64,000 bases of DNA from Tuctoria greenei (Eukaryota > Streptophyta > Magnoliopsida > Poales > Poaceae). The notes below the pieces were generated by a model. It was not told the DNA's origin. It ran no database searches and was given only the letters and a program-made list of their open reading frames with translations. The stretch lies in the NCBI GenBank assembly GCA_036927565.1, contig JAYESD010000001.1:276097560-276161559 (forward strand). The letters are read 5' to 3'. This document shows positions 10,101-21,520 of the stretch, piece by piece (within the stretch, counting starts at the first letter, position 1; every line of letters starts with the position of its first letter). The position numbers and the translations under genes were made by a program.

Positions 10101-13100
10101 CTATGGTGTCACATCAATGGGTCTCAAACCCATCTCTCTCGATGCACTTTCTATCACATTACGTGATAGACCCTTCGTAAAGGGACCTGCCAGGTTTTTG
10201 TCTGTTTGTATATACGAAACAGTAATAACTCCGGAGTTTCTCATTTTCCTGACAGATTTTAAACGTCTCTTGACGTGTCTTGATGATTTTGCATTATCCT
10301 TAGAACTAGTCACTTTGGCAATCACCGTTTGATTGTCACAGTTTATAAGGATTGCCGGCAATGGTTTCTCAACTATAGGCAAATACATCAAGAGCTCTCG
10401 CAGCCATTTTGCCTCTGCAGTGACTGTTTCTAAAGCGGTGAGTTCTGCTTCCATGGTTGACCTCGTCAAAATGGTATGTTTGCAAGACCTCCATGATATA
10501 GCGCCACTAGCTAGAGTGAACACATATCCACTCGTGGCATAGAGTTCATCAACATCAGAGATCCAGTTCGAATCACTATAACCCTCAGGCACGACCGGAT
10601 GCCCAGTATAGTGAATTCCATAACTCATTGTACCTCTCAGATAGCACATAACCTTTTCAAGTGCATACCAATGATCTGTACCCGGGTTTGACATGAACCT
10701 GCTCAGTTTGCTCACAGCAAACGAGATATCAGGACGGGTTGCACTAGCTAGGTACATGAGTGAACCGATCATCTGAGAATATATAAGTTGATCTCTTGAC
10801 TCTTTCTTTTTCTTTCTAAGTATCACGCTGGGATCATAAGGCGTTGGAGAAATCTTGCTATCCATAAAGCCGAACCGGCTCAAGATTTTCTCAACATAGT
10901 GGGATTGACTTAAAGTAATTCCACTCTCATCCTTATTTAGCTTAATATTCAAAATAACATTAGCTTCTCTCAAATCTTTCATATCAAAACACTTTGATAG
11001 AAAAGACTTGACCTCAGAAATTATATTAATGCTCGTACATATCATCCACATACAAGCATAATATAACACTATCACCCCCACCATGGCGATAGTACACACC
11101 GATCAGCCTCATTAATGACAAAGCTCGCAGACGTCAAAGTACTATCGAACTTCTCATGCCATTGCTTAGGTGCTTGTTTCAGGCCATACAAGGATTTCAA
11201 CAATTTGCACACCTTTGTTTCTTCACCTTTTACTATGAACCCATCAGGTTGTTCCATATAAATTTCCTCTTCCAACTCTCCGTTTTGGAAAGCTGTCATT
11301 ACATCCATTTGATGGATGATTAGACCATAAGAGGCAGCCAAAGAAAGTAGTACATGAATTGTCGTCATTATGGCGATAGGTGAATAGGTGTCAAAATAGT
11401 CTTCACCTTCCTTTTGACTATATCCCTTAGCAACTAGTCTCACCTTGTACTTTTCAATAGTACACGTCAGGCCTGAGCTTCTTCTTGAACACCCACTTGC
11501 AGCCTACTGGTTTGCACCCGTATAGCCGTTCAGTTAACTCCCAGGTTCCATTGGAAAGAATTCAGTCCATCTCACTATGAACTGCTTCTTTCCAGTCATC
11601 TGCATCAGGTGAATTGCATATGCCTCTGCTATGGATCTAGGAGTATCGTCCACAAGGTACACAATGAAATCATCACCGAAGGATTTTGCAATCCGTGATC
11701 TCTTACTTGACTGAGTTATTTCATTGTGTTCCTCCTCTGGGATATTCTCAAATGGTGTATCAAGAAACTCGCTAGTTGTGGTGGATTCAGGACAAATTTC
11801 AGAAGAGATCCTAGCAGTGCTATGCATATCTTTCATAGGAAAAATATTCTCAAAAAATTCTGCATCACGAGATTCCATAATAGTATCAACATGTATATCA
11901 GGTACTTCAGATTTGACTACTAAAAATCTATATGCGATGCTCCGATAAGCATAGCCTAGAAAGATACAATCCACTGTCTTTGGTCTCAGCTTGCATTTCT
12001 TGGTAATTGGAACATTGACCTTTGCCAAACATCCCCAAGTACGCAAGTATGATAGTGATGGTTTTCTCCCAACGCACTCCTCATAGGGGGTTTTCTTTTT
12101 ATTCTTGTTTGGAACGCGGTTTAGGACATGACATAAAGTCAATAGAGCCTCCCCCCACTATGCCTTAGATAAACCGGACGTGTCCAACATAGCATTCACC
12201 AAGTCACACAGTGTGCGGTTTTTCCTCTCGCCTACCCCGTTTGATTGGGGTGAATAGGGAGGCGTCCTCTCATGTATAATACCATGTTCTGCACAAAAAT
12301 CATCAAATATTTTGGGAAAATACTCACCACCATGATCTGACCTAAGACGTTTGATCTTTCTCTCTAATTGAGTTTCTACTTCAGATTTATAGATTTTAAA
12401 GTAGTCTAAAGCTTCATTTTAGTTTGCAACAAGTAAACATAGCAGAATCTAGTAGAATCGTCTATTAATGTTATAAAATATTTCTTTCCACCTTTTGTCA
12501 ACACACCATTCATCTCGCATAGATCAGAATGTATGAGTTCTAATGGTGCCAAGTTTCTCTTCTCAGCTGCCTTGTGAGGCTTTCGAGGTTGCTTTGACCA
12601 CACACAACTATGGCACTTAAAACCTTTGATAATAGTGAATTCTGGAATTAATTTGAGACTAGATTGTCGATTCATTAAACCAAAATTAACGTGACATAAA
12701 CGAGAATGTCAAACACTTGCATCATCATTAATACCGCCACAAATATGGTTTACTGACTTATTATTAAACTCCGAAAGAGAAAAGCGGAACAGGCCTCCAC
12801 ATTCATAGCCTTTACCAATAAATTATCCCTGCTTAGACACAACTATTTTATTGGACTCTAAAACTACTTTAAACCCATCTCTGCATAGAAGGGTACCGCT
12901 AACAAGATTCTTGTTCATAGTAGGGACATGCTGCACGTTCTTCAGCTGGGCAATATTTCCCAAAGTGAACTTCAGATCGCCCGTGCCAACACCATGAACA
13001 TAAGCATGTGACCCATTCCCCATTAGGACGGCGAAATCCCGGACGAACTGGTAAGAAGTAAACATAGACATGTTAGAACATACGTATAAAACCATCAAGA
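10101..13100 (-). pseudogene. Element H copia pol (PR-IN-RT-RNase H)
   Basis: On the minus strand in order: protease/GAG-pre-integrase region (about 13098-12823); integrase zinc region and core start with SDLCEMNG (12675-12406) and a later integrase part GRKPSLSYLRTWGC (12142-11534); RT with RLVAKGYSQ, QMDVMTAF, LKSLYGLKQAP (11443-11072); RT palm and RNase H (11099-10101) ending ASREMGLRPI. Several stops and frame changes separate these parts. The catalytic YVDDM is readable only in a shifted frame near 11045, so the frame breaks right at the RT active site. RNase H keeps STMEAELTAL. Not functional. Confidence 0.88.
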
Positions 13101-13162
13101 TGGTGTTTGAGAAACAGAAAGAACAATAAAGGAATTACCGTACCCATCTGCATTGTTGGATG

Positions 13163-13976
13163 TCACGATGTTGATATTCTTTTTCCCTTTGCGATCTGCC
13201 CTCTCAGGACAGTTCTTGGAAATATGTTCCTGCTCCCCACAGGTGTAGCAGCAGCCATCATTGGCTTTGTTTGACTTCTTCTTCTTGAAAGCGTAGTTTT
13301 GTTTGGCTTGAATACAGACTTGTTCCCTTTGTTCTTGACATTGGGTTTCTGCACCATATTAGCATTGGCGCTAGATTGACCCTCGCCTCCTTTCTCAGTA
13401 GCGTCCTTAGCCCGAGCCTTCTCCTCAACATCAAGAGATTCTATCAGGTTTTCAACTGATATTTCCCGTCTCTTGTGTTTGAGGACTGTGGCGAAGTTCC
13501 TCCACGGTGGAGGTAACTTTGCAATAATGCACCCAGCTACAAACTTGTCAGGTAAAGGACACTTAAGGAGATTGAGCTCTCTTGCAAGGCACTGTATTTC
13601 ATGAGCTTGTTCAACTACAGGACGGTTGTTAACCATCTTGTAGTCATGAAAATTCTCCATGATATACAGTTCACCGCCTGCATCGGCTACACCCATACTT
13701 AGCGTTAAGTGCATCCCAAAGCTCTTTCCCATCTGTGACTGTCAGATAGACATCACAAAGTTTATTATCAAGAACACTTAAGATGCATCCTCTCAGGGCA
13801 GAATTGGCTTCCTTGAACTTTGTCTGTTCTTCAACAGACAAAGGACCTTGAGGCCTGCCCTCAGTTACCCAGAAGATCTTAAGCGATTGGAGCCAGAGCG
13901 TGGCCTTAACTTGTCATTTCTTGAAGTGCACGCCAGAGAATTTCTCCGGCCTCAGTGCATCGGCTAGAGTCATCAT
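13163..13976 (-). pseudogene. Element H copia gag
   Basis: Starts at ATG 13976 (MMTLADALRPEKFSG) only 38 bp from the 5' LTR. An early TGA near 13919 replaces the Trp usual in this family. The matrix-like part continues with ELNLLKCPLPDKFVAG and LKHKRREISVENLIESL. The CCHC knuckle (CYTCGEQEHISKNC) is present but in a different frame near 13200-13245. So gag has at least one nonsense and one frameshift mutation. Confidence 0.8.
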
Positions 13977-14013
13977 GTTCAACTCAGGAAATTGCCTAAT
14001 AAGGTTTTTGGAT

Positions 14014-14920
14014 TGTTAGAAAAATAGGAGGCAATTTCCTGAACAATTCCGGGAAACACGAGAAAACAGCAGCGGTCGACAGACAGACAGGACGATAAAA
14101 ATGCGTACCGATTTGAAGTCGAATGCATTGCTGTAGATCCAACAGTGAACAGCCGCTGCAGGCGTTGGTCACGACGTGAGCCGCAGCGCCCAATCTCTTC
14201 GGTAGACGAGCCGCGGTGAAGAACGCGAGCAGTCGCGCGGAGCGCTTCCCAAAAACCTTATTCGCCATCTCCCGGTGCAGGATCGCAAGAGCGATCGGTT
14301 CCGGAGACCTGCTCTCCCGATCGTCGGTGCACACCGGCACTCAGGATGGAGTAGACTAGAAGACGGCGCAAGGAACGCGAACGTGGGAACGATCTGATCG
14401 TGGGATACCCTGCCGTACCGCGGACACCCATATTTATAGAGTCCCAGGAGACGGTTCATATGCGATCCGGAGGGTCCAGATCCGAACTGACTCCGCAGTC
14501 GTAGACGCGTCCGTCTCCAACGACTTGGACTCTGACTCGGTAGCCCCATAAATTCGGAGGCCCTTAAGCTCAAAGCCCAATTTAATTTTCTGCAAAAATA
14601 TAAAATTTGGGCTAGGCTCGAGGCTCGAATTCACACGAACACACGCGCGCGTGTGCGGTGCGGTGCGAGGCGAGGCGAGGCGTGGCGAGGCGAGCGAGCG
14701 AGGAGGAGGAGGAGCGCACGTGGGCCACCCCTCTCTTCCTCTCTTCTCTCTCACTCAAGGAGTGGAAGAGCAACCTCCCTTATATGTAGGGGTTGCTCCA
14801 CTTCCACTTCCCATGTGGGACTAAACACTTAACACTACTCCCTCTTGCCCTAATGGGCCTTTGAGATTTATTGGGAATTGATTCTGAATATTATATGGGT
14901 CAAGCTCATTTATTCCAACA
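14014..14920 (-). mobile_element. 5' LTR of element H
   Basis: 907 bp partner of 8647-9554, with a TATA box (plus 14431-14438, minus sense) and a shorter (GAG)n tract near 14700. No initiator-Met-type primer site (TGGTATCAGAG) is seen in the 37 bp between this LTR and the gag ATG. Confidence 0.85.
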
Positions 14921-14982
14921 CGATCTGGGTATTATCTTGCAGTGATGCACCCGCCCCAATGGAGCATGCATGGTCGAGATCG
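14921..14982 (+). repeat. Right copy of long direct duplication flanking element H
   Basis: Starts CGATCTGGGTATTAT immediately after the LTR and runs through GCATGGTCGAGATC. Compared with 8573-8646 it lacks an 11-bp segment and has a few substitutions. Confidence 0.75.
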
Positions 14983-15052
14983 AAAGAGGTAGAGAGAGAG
15001 AAATAGAGAGGGGGAGAGGGGGACAGAGGGAGGGAGGGGAGGAGAGAGAGTC
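14978..15052 (+). repeat. GA-rich microsatellite
   Basis: Imperfect GAGA/GGGAG tract of about 75 bp, 1.8 kb upstream of the TCP start codon. GA tracts can bind plant BBR/BPC proteins; a regulatory role here is only a possibility. Confidence 0.7.
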
Positions 15053-15165
15053 TTCATTCCATGTTCAAAACGGTGCTAACCGACTTACTGCTTGTTGAGA
15101 CTTTCTTCTTCCATGGAAAGGGTTAATTTAGCTTTGGTATTTTTACATCCGATGAATTTCCTAGC

Positions 15166-15255
15166 TACTACTCTCTTCATCTCAAAATACTTGTTACTTT
15201 CTAATTCAAAAATGAACTAGAGAGTGATAAATATTTTGGGATGGAGCGAGTAGTA
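15166..15255. mobile_element. Stowaway-like MITE 1
   Basis: About 90 bp that can fold on itself. The left arm has TACTACTCTCTTCATCTCAA and the right arm, reversed, TACTACTCGCTCCATCCCAA. It sits between TA dinucleotides and resembles the CTCCCTCCRTCCCAAA termini of Stowaway MITEs. Confidence 0.65.
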
Positions 15256-15568
15256 TTTTTTATTTTAGCTTAAAATGCAGATAAGATAACATTTTTACGT
15301 CAATATTATTAACTACACACAAATATCGTATGCTGTAGTATTCCTATTTTTGGGGAAACTATTAGTATGAGTTAGTGAGAATTTTGCGAAACGCGCATGT
15401 ACGCAAGGTATTTGAAGAGATCTGGACTATTGACTTTACAGCCTCTTTATCTTTTATTTCACTCCATATGTGTATATCTTGCAAAAGGATGAAAAGGCAT
15501 GGTCCAGCCGCTGCCCATAGGGCGCCCAAAAGAAACACGGTCCCCGTCCGACATGTAGAGTATAATTG

Positions 15569-15652
15569 TAATTCCTCCATCTTCAAATATGCGTCACTTT
15601 TTAATTTATTTTTAAACTACAAAGTGATAAATATTTGGAGATGGAAGTAGTA
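15569..15652. mobile_element. Stowaway-like MITE 2
   Basis: About 84 bp with arms ATTCCTCCATCTTCAAATAT and, reversed, ACTTCCATCTCCAAATATTT. It is the same family as the copies at 15166 and 16322, but more diverged. Confidence 0.6.
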
Positions 15653-16321
15653 CTTAATAGACATATATACATACACATGATACGGCTCCAATTCCTGATC
15701 GGCTCAGTGGCATGCATGCATGCATGGAGCTACTTGTGCAGTGTTGCCTGTGCAGTCGATTCACTGCGGTGTGCGTGGCCGTCCATGATCGAGACGGTAA
15801 CACCCTAACACAGGGAGAACACGATTTGGTGAAAAGGACAGGGACCCGAAAGCGACGCTGATCATTTAGTTGGTGCAATAAGCAGCGCCACACAAGTCCG
15901 CAAGACCGCAAGTGCTTTGTTCCCATCTGCCCTCACAGACACAGCAGCAGCTAGGTAGATTGCTATCTATAGCTGCTTTCCCTTTCCCTTCCATCTCGGA
16001 CAAGCTGCCAGTTTGTTAGGGTTTACGTTATAGTGTCGAGGCATCGCCGTGCACCGTTCCTCTTCCTACCAGCCGGCGGCCAGTCGACGTCCGACGAGCG
16101 GGGACCGGTGGTGCTTGAGCAGCATCGTCTGCTTGTTAGCGGTTGCACAGGGCCCACCCCGTTGGGTTTATCTCTTAACTTTCACAAGACAAAGAGGAGG
16201 CAGTTTAATTTGAGCTGATCTGAGGGTGCACTCTTGCTCAATCATGCTTCTTGTAAGTGGTTGTTGATAGATCTGCTGTGGTTATTTTCTTTTTCGATAC
16301 CTTGGTAGTTTGTTCCATAGA
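15653..16321. other. TCP gene upstream region
   Basis: Putative promoter and leader DNA. It contains a (GCAT)n run near 15712-15724 and pyrimidine-rich DNA near 15975-15995. A TATA-like CTATAG near 15968 is weak. No coding sequence recognised. Confidence 0.4.
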
Positions 16322-16396
16322 GTACTTTTCGATTCTAAATTACTTGTCACTCTCTAGTTCAAAAGAGTGACAAGTAATTTGGGATGGTAGGAGTAT
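16322..16396. mobile_element. Stowaway-like MITE 3 (short hairpin)
   Basis: 75 bp hairpin. AAATTACTTGTCACTCT (about 16337-16353) pairs perfectly with AGAGTGACAAGTAATTT (about 16364-16380) around a loop of roughly 10 bases. It lies about 470 bp upstream of the TCP start codon. Confidence 0.7.
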
Positions 16397-16868
16397 CAAT
16401 TTGTCCTGATGGGAATTTAATTTTCTCTTGGCCCTGAAGAAATGGCTGCCCATGATAGTCGATTAGATTTCCAAGCCTTTTATTGCTATTCTTCACACAG
16501 CTCACTGACTTTCTCTAGGATTTTTCGTTAACCTTGGATACACTAATCTGAGATACAGATGCCTGCTTCATAAATTAAATGAACTGTTTTGGGAAAAGTT
16601 AACTCATGAAAATTCATAGGGATATACAGTTACCCATGTATCCACAAGCTAATGTTTCAACAGTCATATACTCTCGTATCTTCCAGTCATGCGCAGCGAG
16701 TAAAGCTGCTGCACTTCACCAGTGGCACAGTGTGGCCTGATCGATCTACCACACGCAGCGAGCACTTTGATATGCAGCATCACATTTTATGCAGGCTGAA
16801 CTAATTGTTTGTCTGGTTTTGGATTTCTTAAATGATCTATTAGGTGTGATCATGAGCGGCCTTGGACC
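16397..16868 (+). other. Immediate 5' region of TCP gene
   Basis: AT-rich DNA up to the start codon. A short upstream ORF (ATG at 16852, stop TGA overlapping the main ATG at 16869) lies just before the coding region and could reduce translation. No clear core promoter is visible; a leader intron cannot be excluded. Confidence 0.4.
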
Positions 16869-17697
16869 ATGATAAGCGGCAACCAGACAAATGAGGAGCT
16901 GCCAAAGTGCTGGAAGGCCGAGCAGGCGGCCGGCGGCGCCGCCAAGAGCGCCATGGCGAGCTCGCGGCACTGGCCACCGTCCACGGAGTCGAGGATCGTG
17001 CGCGTCTCGCGGATGTTCGGCGGCAAGGACCGGCACAGCAAGGTGAAGACCGTCAAGGGGCTGCGCGACCGGCGCGTGCGGTTGTCCGTGCCCACGGCGA
17101 TCCAGCTCTACGACCTCCAGGACCGGCTGGGGCTCAGCCAGCCGAGCAAGGTGGTCGACTGGCTGATCGACGCCGCGCAGCACGAGATAGACAAGCTGCC
17201 GCCGCTCCAGTTCCCGCCGCACGCGCACGACCTCGCTGCCCACCTGCAGCCCTCCTCCATGCATGCTGCCGCCGTACGCGAGCGCCGCCGCGGACAACGC
17301 GGCAACGGCCGCGCCGTCCCTGCTGGACCACCTGGACGGCGACAAGGGCGGCATCAAAGGACTCATGGGTCTACACAATTCCGTCGGCCTACTCAATGGC
17401 GCCATGCCGCTGGCACATGGCCTGTACTTCACCGGTGAGTCTTGGACCAATGGCGCAAGTGTTCATGGTCAGGTGAGCCACGGCAATTCGCCTCAACCAA
17501 CGGTGGCTCAGCACTCGCCGTTCTCATCTCTACTGTCCCTAGCTCCGGGGCTGCAGCTCGTCTTCTACTCACCAGAAGGCGGCGGCTTCCCGATGAAAGA
17601 AGCCCCAGATGATGAGTTCCCTGTAGATAACCTTGAGCATTCGCAAGGTCAGCTCTCACTAAGCTCAGCAAGAAGCTTCCTTCACTCGGGCAGCTAG
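16869..17697 (+). CDS. CIN-type TCP transcription factor gene, frame broken after the TCP domain
   Basis: A nuclear plant transcription factor. The TCP domain spans residues about 50-110: basic part GGKDRHSKVKTVKGLRDRRV, then RLSVPTAIQLYDLQDRLGL, then the second helix QPSKVVDWLIDAA and EIDKLPPL. The short basic region and lack of an R domain fit class II CIN-type proteins, nearest to the Arabidopsis TCP5/13/17 group. No miR319 target site was seen, which also fits that group. Known roles of the group are in leaf growth and differentiation. From the ATG at 16869 the frame stays correct to about residue 130. There the tandem CATG at 17258-17265 shifts it by +1. The family-like C-terminus (LPPYASAAADN, LLSLAPGLQLVFYSPEG) continues in the other frame to TAG at 17697. 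Removing one CATG unit would restore a protein of about 275 residues. So this is a truncated allele, a pseudogene or a sequence error. Confidence 0.88.
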
Positions 17698-18175
17698 CCA
17701 GGGATGATTAGATCACGGCTCTCTCTACTTCACGAAGGTACGCAGAACAATGATAATGCTCTTAATTTGAGCAGTAGAAATAATTAAATACCATTTATTT
17801 AATTTCAAGGTAAGTTAAGCCTGTAATGAATTTTAAAGGCGGTGTTAATTACTCTCGGTATGATCAAATCAAGGGCCCTGGAAACTGGCTAGAGCTGGTA
17901 GAATGCACATTAAGGTTCTTCATCACGGAGTGCAATGGCAGCCTGTTGCTTTTTTTTATACCCAAGGAAGTATCTGTTCATGTTTGTTGGCTTTTCATCA
18001 ATTTGTAATAACGATTTGAAAAGTTTTGGATCTATTTTTAGCTGCATTCTTGAATTAAAGTGTTTCAGTGCCGTCAAGCAACAAATACATTTAAGTTTGC
18101 ATTTTTTACATTCTGCTCATTTCTTCTGCTACTTTTCTTCCTGTTAATTCTTTCTTTTTACGTGAATTGTTTTTG
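17698..18175 (+). other. TCP 3' flank
   Basis: AT-rich DNA with T-rich tracts, probably containing the 3' UTR. No clear polyadenylation signal is certain and no gene is seen. Confidence 0.4.
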
Positions 18176-18610
18176 GGAATTGGGCCGGGCTGAAACCAGG
18201 CGGCCAGAAGCACGGCCTAATCGCCCGAGGCCAAACACGACCCGGCCCGGCCCGACAGAGATTCATGCCGTGCTGGACCGACACGTGGACTCGGGCCGTG
18301 TCGTGCCTGGAAGTCGGTAGCCGGCACGACACGGCCCGATAATGGCCCGATGGGCTGAAATTAGGCCCGAGAAAATTTGATTTACCTAAGGTGTTATTGG
18401 CCCAATTCGCATAAATATGGCCCAACGCGCCAGCCCAAGCAGCCATAATGTTAAACGAAGTTCAGCTGAAAAGTGCCGGTCTGAAGTTATATGTCGGTTC
18501 ACAGCCACAAAAACTAGCAATGTGGGACTAAATGTTTGGCTGTACATGCATTGGAGCCGGCGCATGCTACTGGGCCGCGTAGGCCTGGCTGGCCGCGCCC
18601 GCGCGCCATG
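18176..18610. mobile_element. GC-rich repeat resembling subterminal hAT-type sequence
   Basis: Dense GGCCCG/CGGGCC words (for example CCCGGCCCGGCCCGACAG at 18241) resemble the GC-rich subterminal parts of grass hAT-like elements, and a similar block lies at 32737-32925. No terminal inverted repeats or 8-bp target duplication could be found, so the class is uncertain. Confidence 0.35.
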
Positions 18611-18996
18611 CTAGCCCGGTGATAGAGAGAATGACAAGGAGGGCTCACGCTGTTCTTTCCAGATTCATTTGTGGAGTGTTTTTTTTTTATTTTGATCCGA
18701 TTTTGAAAATTGAAACATGTATAGATTCCGTAATTTAAGTCTAAATTCGATAATTCTGTTTTCTATATTCTTCAAAAAATACTCTATACCACTTGGAACA
18801 ATTATTTTCAAACTTATAAAACTTTTTTTGTAAACAACAAAAAACAAATCATATGTACATATTCTTCAATATTTTGTAAATCTCCAAAAAAAGATGTTGT
18901 ATCAATTTTTGTTTTGTATGTGTATGTTTTATATTTCTACATGTATGCATTTTTTATAATTTTTTGAGACACTCCAACATGTGAAGATACACATTT
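18611..18996. other. AT-rich DNA left of element C
   Basis: Low-complexity AT-rich sequence. Similar composition resumes at 32044, so element C inserted into a longer AT-rich tract, possibly an older repeat. No gene seen. Confidence 0.5.
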
Positions 18997-19001
18997 TCTT
19001 C
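18997..19001 (+). repeat. Target site duplication of element C, left
   Basis: TCTTC directly before the 5' LTR, repeated exactly at 32039-32043. Confidence 0.92.
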
Positions 19002-19860
19002 TGTCGGTACCCTGGAAACTGTACACTCCTTGAGGTTACAAAGATCTCAAAGGAAAGTCATCTACTTGATTTGAAGACCTTCGGAGACCCACATGTCAGA
19101 TATAACCGGACTCGCTTCTCCAACATGGTTAATCCCAGGGTCGCCACGTGTACTATCAAACCGGAGCTACCACCCACAAGGGGGAAGCTCCGGGCTATGT
19201 ATCGAAATGGCACCTCCGGACTTAACCCCAGACCGAGAAAAGCTCCGGATCTGACACGTGTCAGGTAGCTCCGGAGCTACATGTTTCCCACAGTATGCTC
19301 CGGAGCTACCACGTGTCCAACCGTCGGATCTTCAGTCTCTAACCTCCGGAAGACTCCACAACGGCTCTGGATCTTCAAAGGAGAATCAAGGACTTCAAGA
19401 CTCGATTAAGTGTCATTAATACCATATTAATGACACACGATCAGATGACCTTAATTACCAATAACGGTGCTGTCAAAGCCTATTACCCGGTCGTTAAGGA
19501 CAATTAAGTGTGTTGAATAAGTGTCAATACTAGTAACCGCCGGGGCCACATGTCGGGCCAGGCTAACTTGTAACGGTCTGCCCTTGTACTATAAAAGGAT
19601 AGGCCGACGACGGACTCTACAGGTTCAGTGACGCTACACACACGCCATTGAGAGTCGTCACAAGCTCATATAGGTAATACAACACCAACACATTCGTGGA
19701 GTAGGGTATTACGCTCAGGCGGCTCGAACCACGTAAATTTCTGTGTCTCCTGTGCTATTCATAATTCATCTTCTTGAATCTCCTCGCGCCCACACCGAAC
19801 ATCAAACTCCTCTAACACTTTAGTAGTGTCGGGTGATCTGCCGGATCCAAACCATCGACA
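19002..19860 (+). mobile_element. 5' LTR of element C
   Basis: 859 bp, TGTCGGTACC to ACCATCGACA. The TATA box TATAAAAGG is at 19590-19598. Three CACGTG boxes lie at 19145, 19255 and 19310, interleaved with CTCCGGAG and CCGGAGCT words. Confidence 0.95.
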
Positions 19861-19882
19861 GTTGGCGTGCCAGGTAGGGGCG
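19861..19882 (+). other. Putative primer binding site of element C
   Basis: TTGGCGTGCCAGGTAGGGG follows the LTR. The corresponding site in element E is TTTGACGCGTCAGGTAGGGG at 35985. The position is right for a minus-strand primer; the tRNA was not identified. Confidence 0.55.
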
Positions 19883-19897
19883 CCTGAGATTTCGAGA

Positions 19898-21520
19898 ATG
19901 GTGAACTCAGCTGCTGGATCATCCAACGGTCATCCCGCTGCTCAAGCTGCTAGGGGCAATCCCTCCAATATGCAGCCACCAGCAGGAGCCTCAGCGCCAG
20001 CAGGAGTCACACTGCCACCACCGCCGCCTCCACCAGCAAATCAAGCTGGACAACACGATGGTGCACCGGCGTCAGTCACTGCGTCGGGAAATCATGACAA
20101 CCCGGAACACGCGCTTCATGCAGCGCGTGCTCTTCTCCAACGCCCACCACCACCGGACGCATCTCAGGATGCACTGGAGCAGTGGAGGGCGGATGTAGAA
20201 CATTTGGTTGCAGCAGCAGCCGACCGCATCAGTAACCAGGGTCCTCCTCCTTCAGGACGGGCCCCGTCGCAGCGATGGACCTTGTCTGGTAGACTTGGTC
20301 CGCACGTCTCCAACAATAGGAGACGAGCTGCATCACAGCAGGTGACGTCGTTGCCCTCCGGGGCATGACGCACCCACACGGTATCCAGGCTTTCGACTCA
20401 TGACCTCCGGGCGGAGCTTGATCGCCGATACCGCCAACAGGATGGCCGAGTCCATATTGAGCGTGCTCGTGAAAGACGAGAAGCTCAGTACGTTCTTGCT
20501 CCTGAAGGAGTGGGAGGAGGCTGTTCAGCCCTGGCCATGCATCTGCGTATGGTCAGGTGGCCACAGAAGTTCCGGCCTCACCTGCTGGAGAAGTTCGATG
20601 GGACTGTCAATCCTGTTGAATTTCTTCAGATCTACTCCACTGCTATCTTGGCAGCTGGAGGAAATGAGGCCGTGATGGCCAACTATTTCCCAGTGGCTTT
20701 GACTGGGACCGCCAGGTCCTGGTTTATGAGCCTTCCACCCAACTCCATCAACAGTTGGGAGGAGCTGTGCCAACACTTCACTACCAACTTTGGGAGTTCA
20801 TACACCCGGCCAGGCACTGAACTGGACCTTTTTGCAGTCGTGCAAAAAGGAGGAGAATCCCTGCGATCATTCATCCAGAGGTTCTCTCAGGTACGAAACA
20901 CTATCCCTTCTATCTCTAGTGCCTCTGTCATTGTGGCATTCAGATAGGGTGTACGGGATAAGAAGATGCTGGAGAAACTGGCGATCAAGGAGATCACCAG
21001 TGTCACATAACTCTTTAGTTTGGCCGATAAATGTGCCAAAGCTGCGGAGGGCTGTGAGATGCACTCCAAACCAACTCCGGAGGGTCACAAGAAATCCTCC
21101 AAAGAAGAAGCCGCTACCTCCGGGGGTGGCAAGAAGAAAAAGAAGACCAACGGCAAGAAGAAGCCGTCGGCCGGCACATCCAACGTTGCAGTTGCTGCAG
21201 CTCCGGGTGGCCGGGGGCCACGCCCCGAGAAGCGACCTCGACCGTCTTCTGAAGATGGTGGAAAACTCAAAGTGTGGTGTCCCATTCACAAAACGAGCAG
21301 CCACAGTTTGGAAGACTGCCGGGAGGTCCAAAACCTTGTCGAGCGCTACAACAAGCGCCGGAAAGAAACTCCTTTCTGACAGAGGGAAGGAAAACAAAAA
21401 GTTGACGAAGCTCCGGCTGAGGAGGAGTTAGGTTTTCAGGATCCCAAAAAGGTCCTGAAGGCCGTCTACACCTCCGTCGACGACGATTCCGACGTCTCTG
21501 ACAACGAGCGTCGGAAGACC
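19898..21520 (+). pseudogene. Element C gag
   Basis: Starts at ATG 19898 (MVNSAAGSSNG), shortly after the primer site. A Pro/Ala-rich N-terminus leads to a Retrotrans_gag-like core (about 20525-20950; HLLEKFDGTVNP, EFLQIYSTAI, ARSWFMSLPP, FIQRFSQVRNTIP). A Lys-rich stretch follows, then a CCHC-like motif CPIHKTSSHSLEDC near 21280-21320. It stays in one frame but is interrupted by stops near 20366, 20945, 21007 and 21377, several explained by CGA-to-TGA or CAG-to-TAG. It forms the virus-like particle shell in intact relatives. Confidence 0.88.

Larger units (their letters stand above)
8647..14920 (-). mobile_element. Ty1/copia element H, complete but degenerate
   Basis: 6,274 bp with LTRs of 908 bp (8647-9554) and 907 bp (14014-14920), both TGTTAGAA to TCCAACA on the plus strand. 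Gag and pol run on the minus strand in the order gag, protease, integrase, RT, RNase H, which defines Ty1/copia. All frames are broken. The LTRs differ by several percent on inspection, so the insertion is old. It splits the 5' flank of the TCP gene. Confidence 0.92.

Noticed and set aside
16746..17450. 234-codon minus-strand frame over the TCP gene
   Set aside because: Shadow frame in GC-rich coding DNA; the plus strand has the TCP domain.
16869..17697. miR319 target site in the TCP gene
   Set aside because: No stretch resembling the miR319 target was seen in either frame part; fits the TCP5/13/17-like subgroup.
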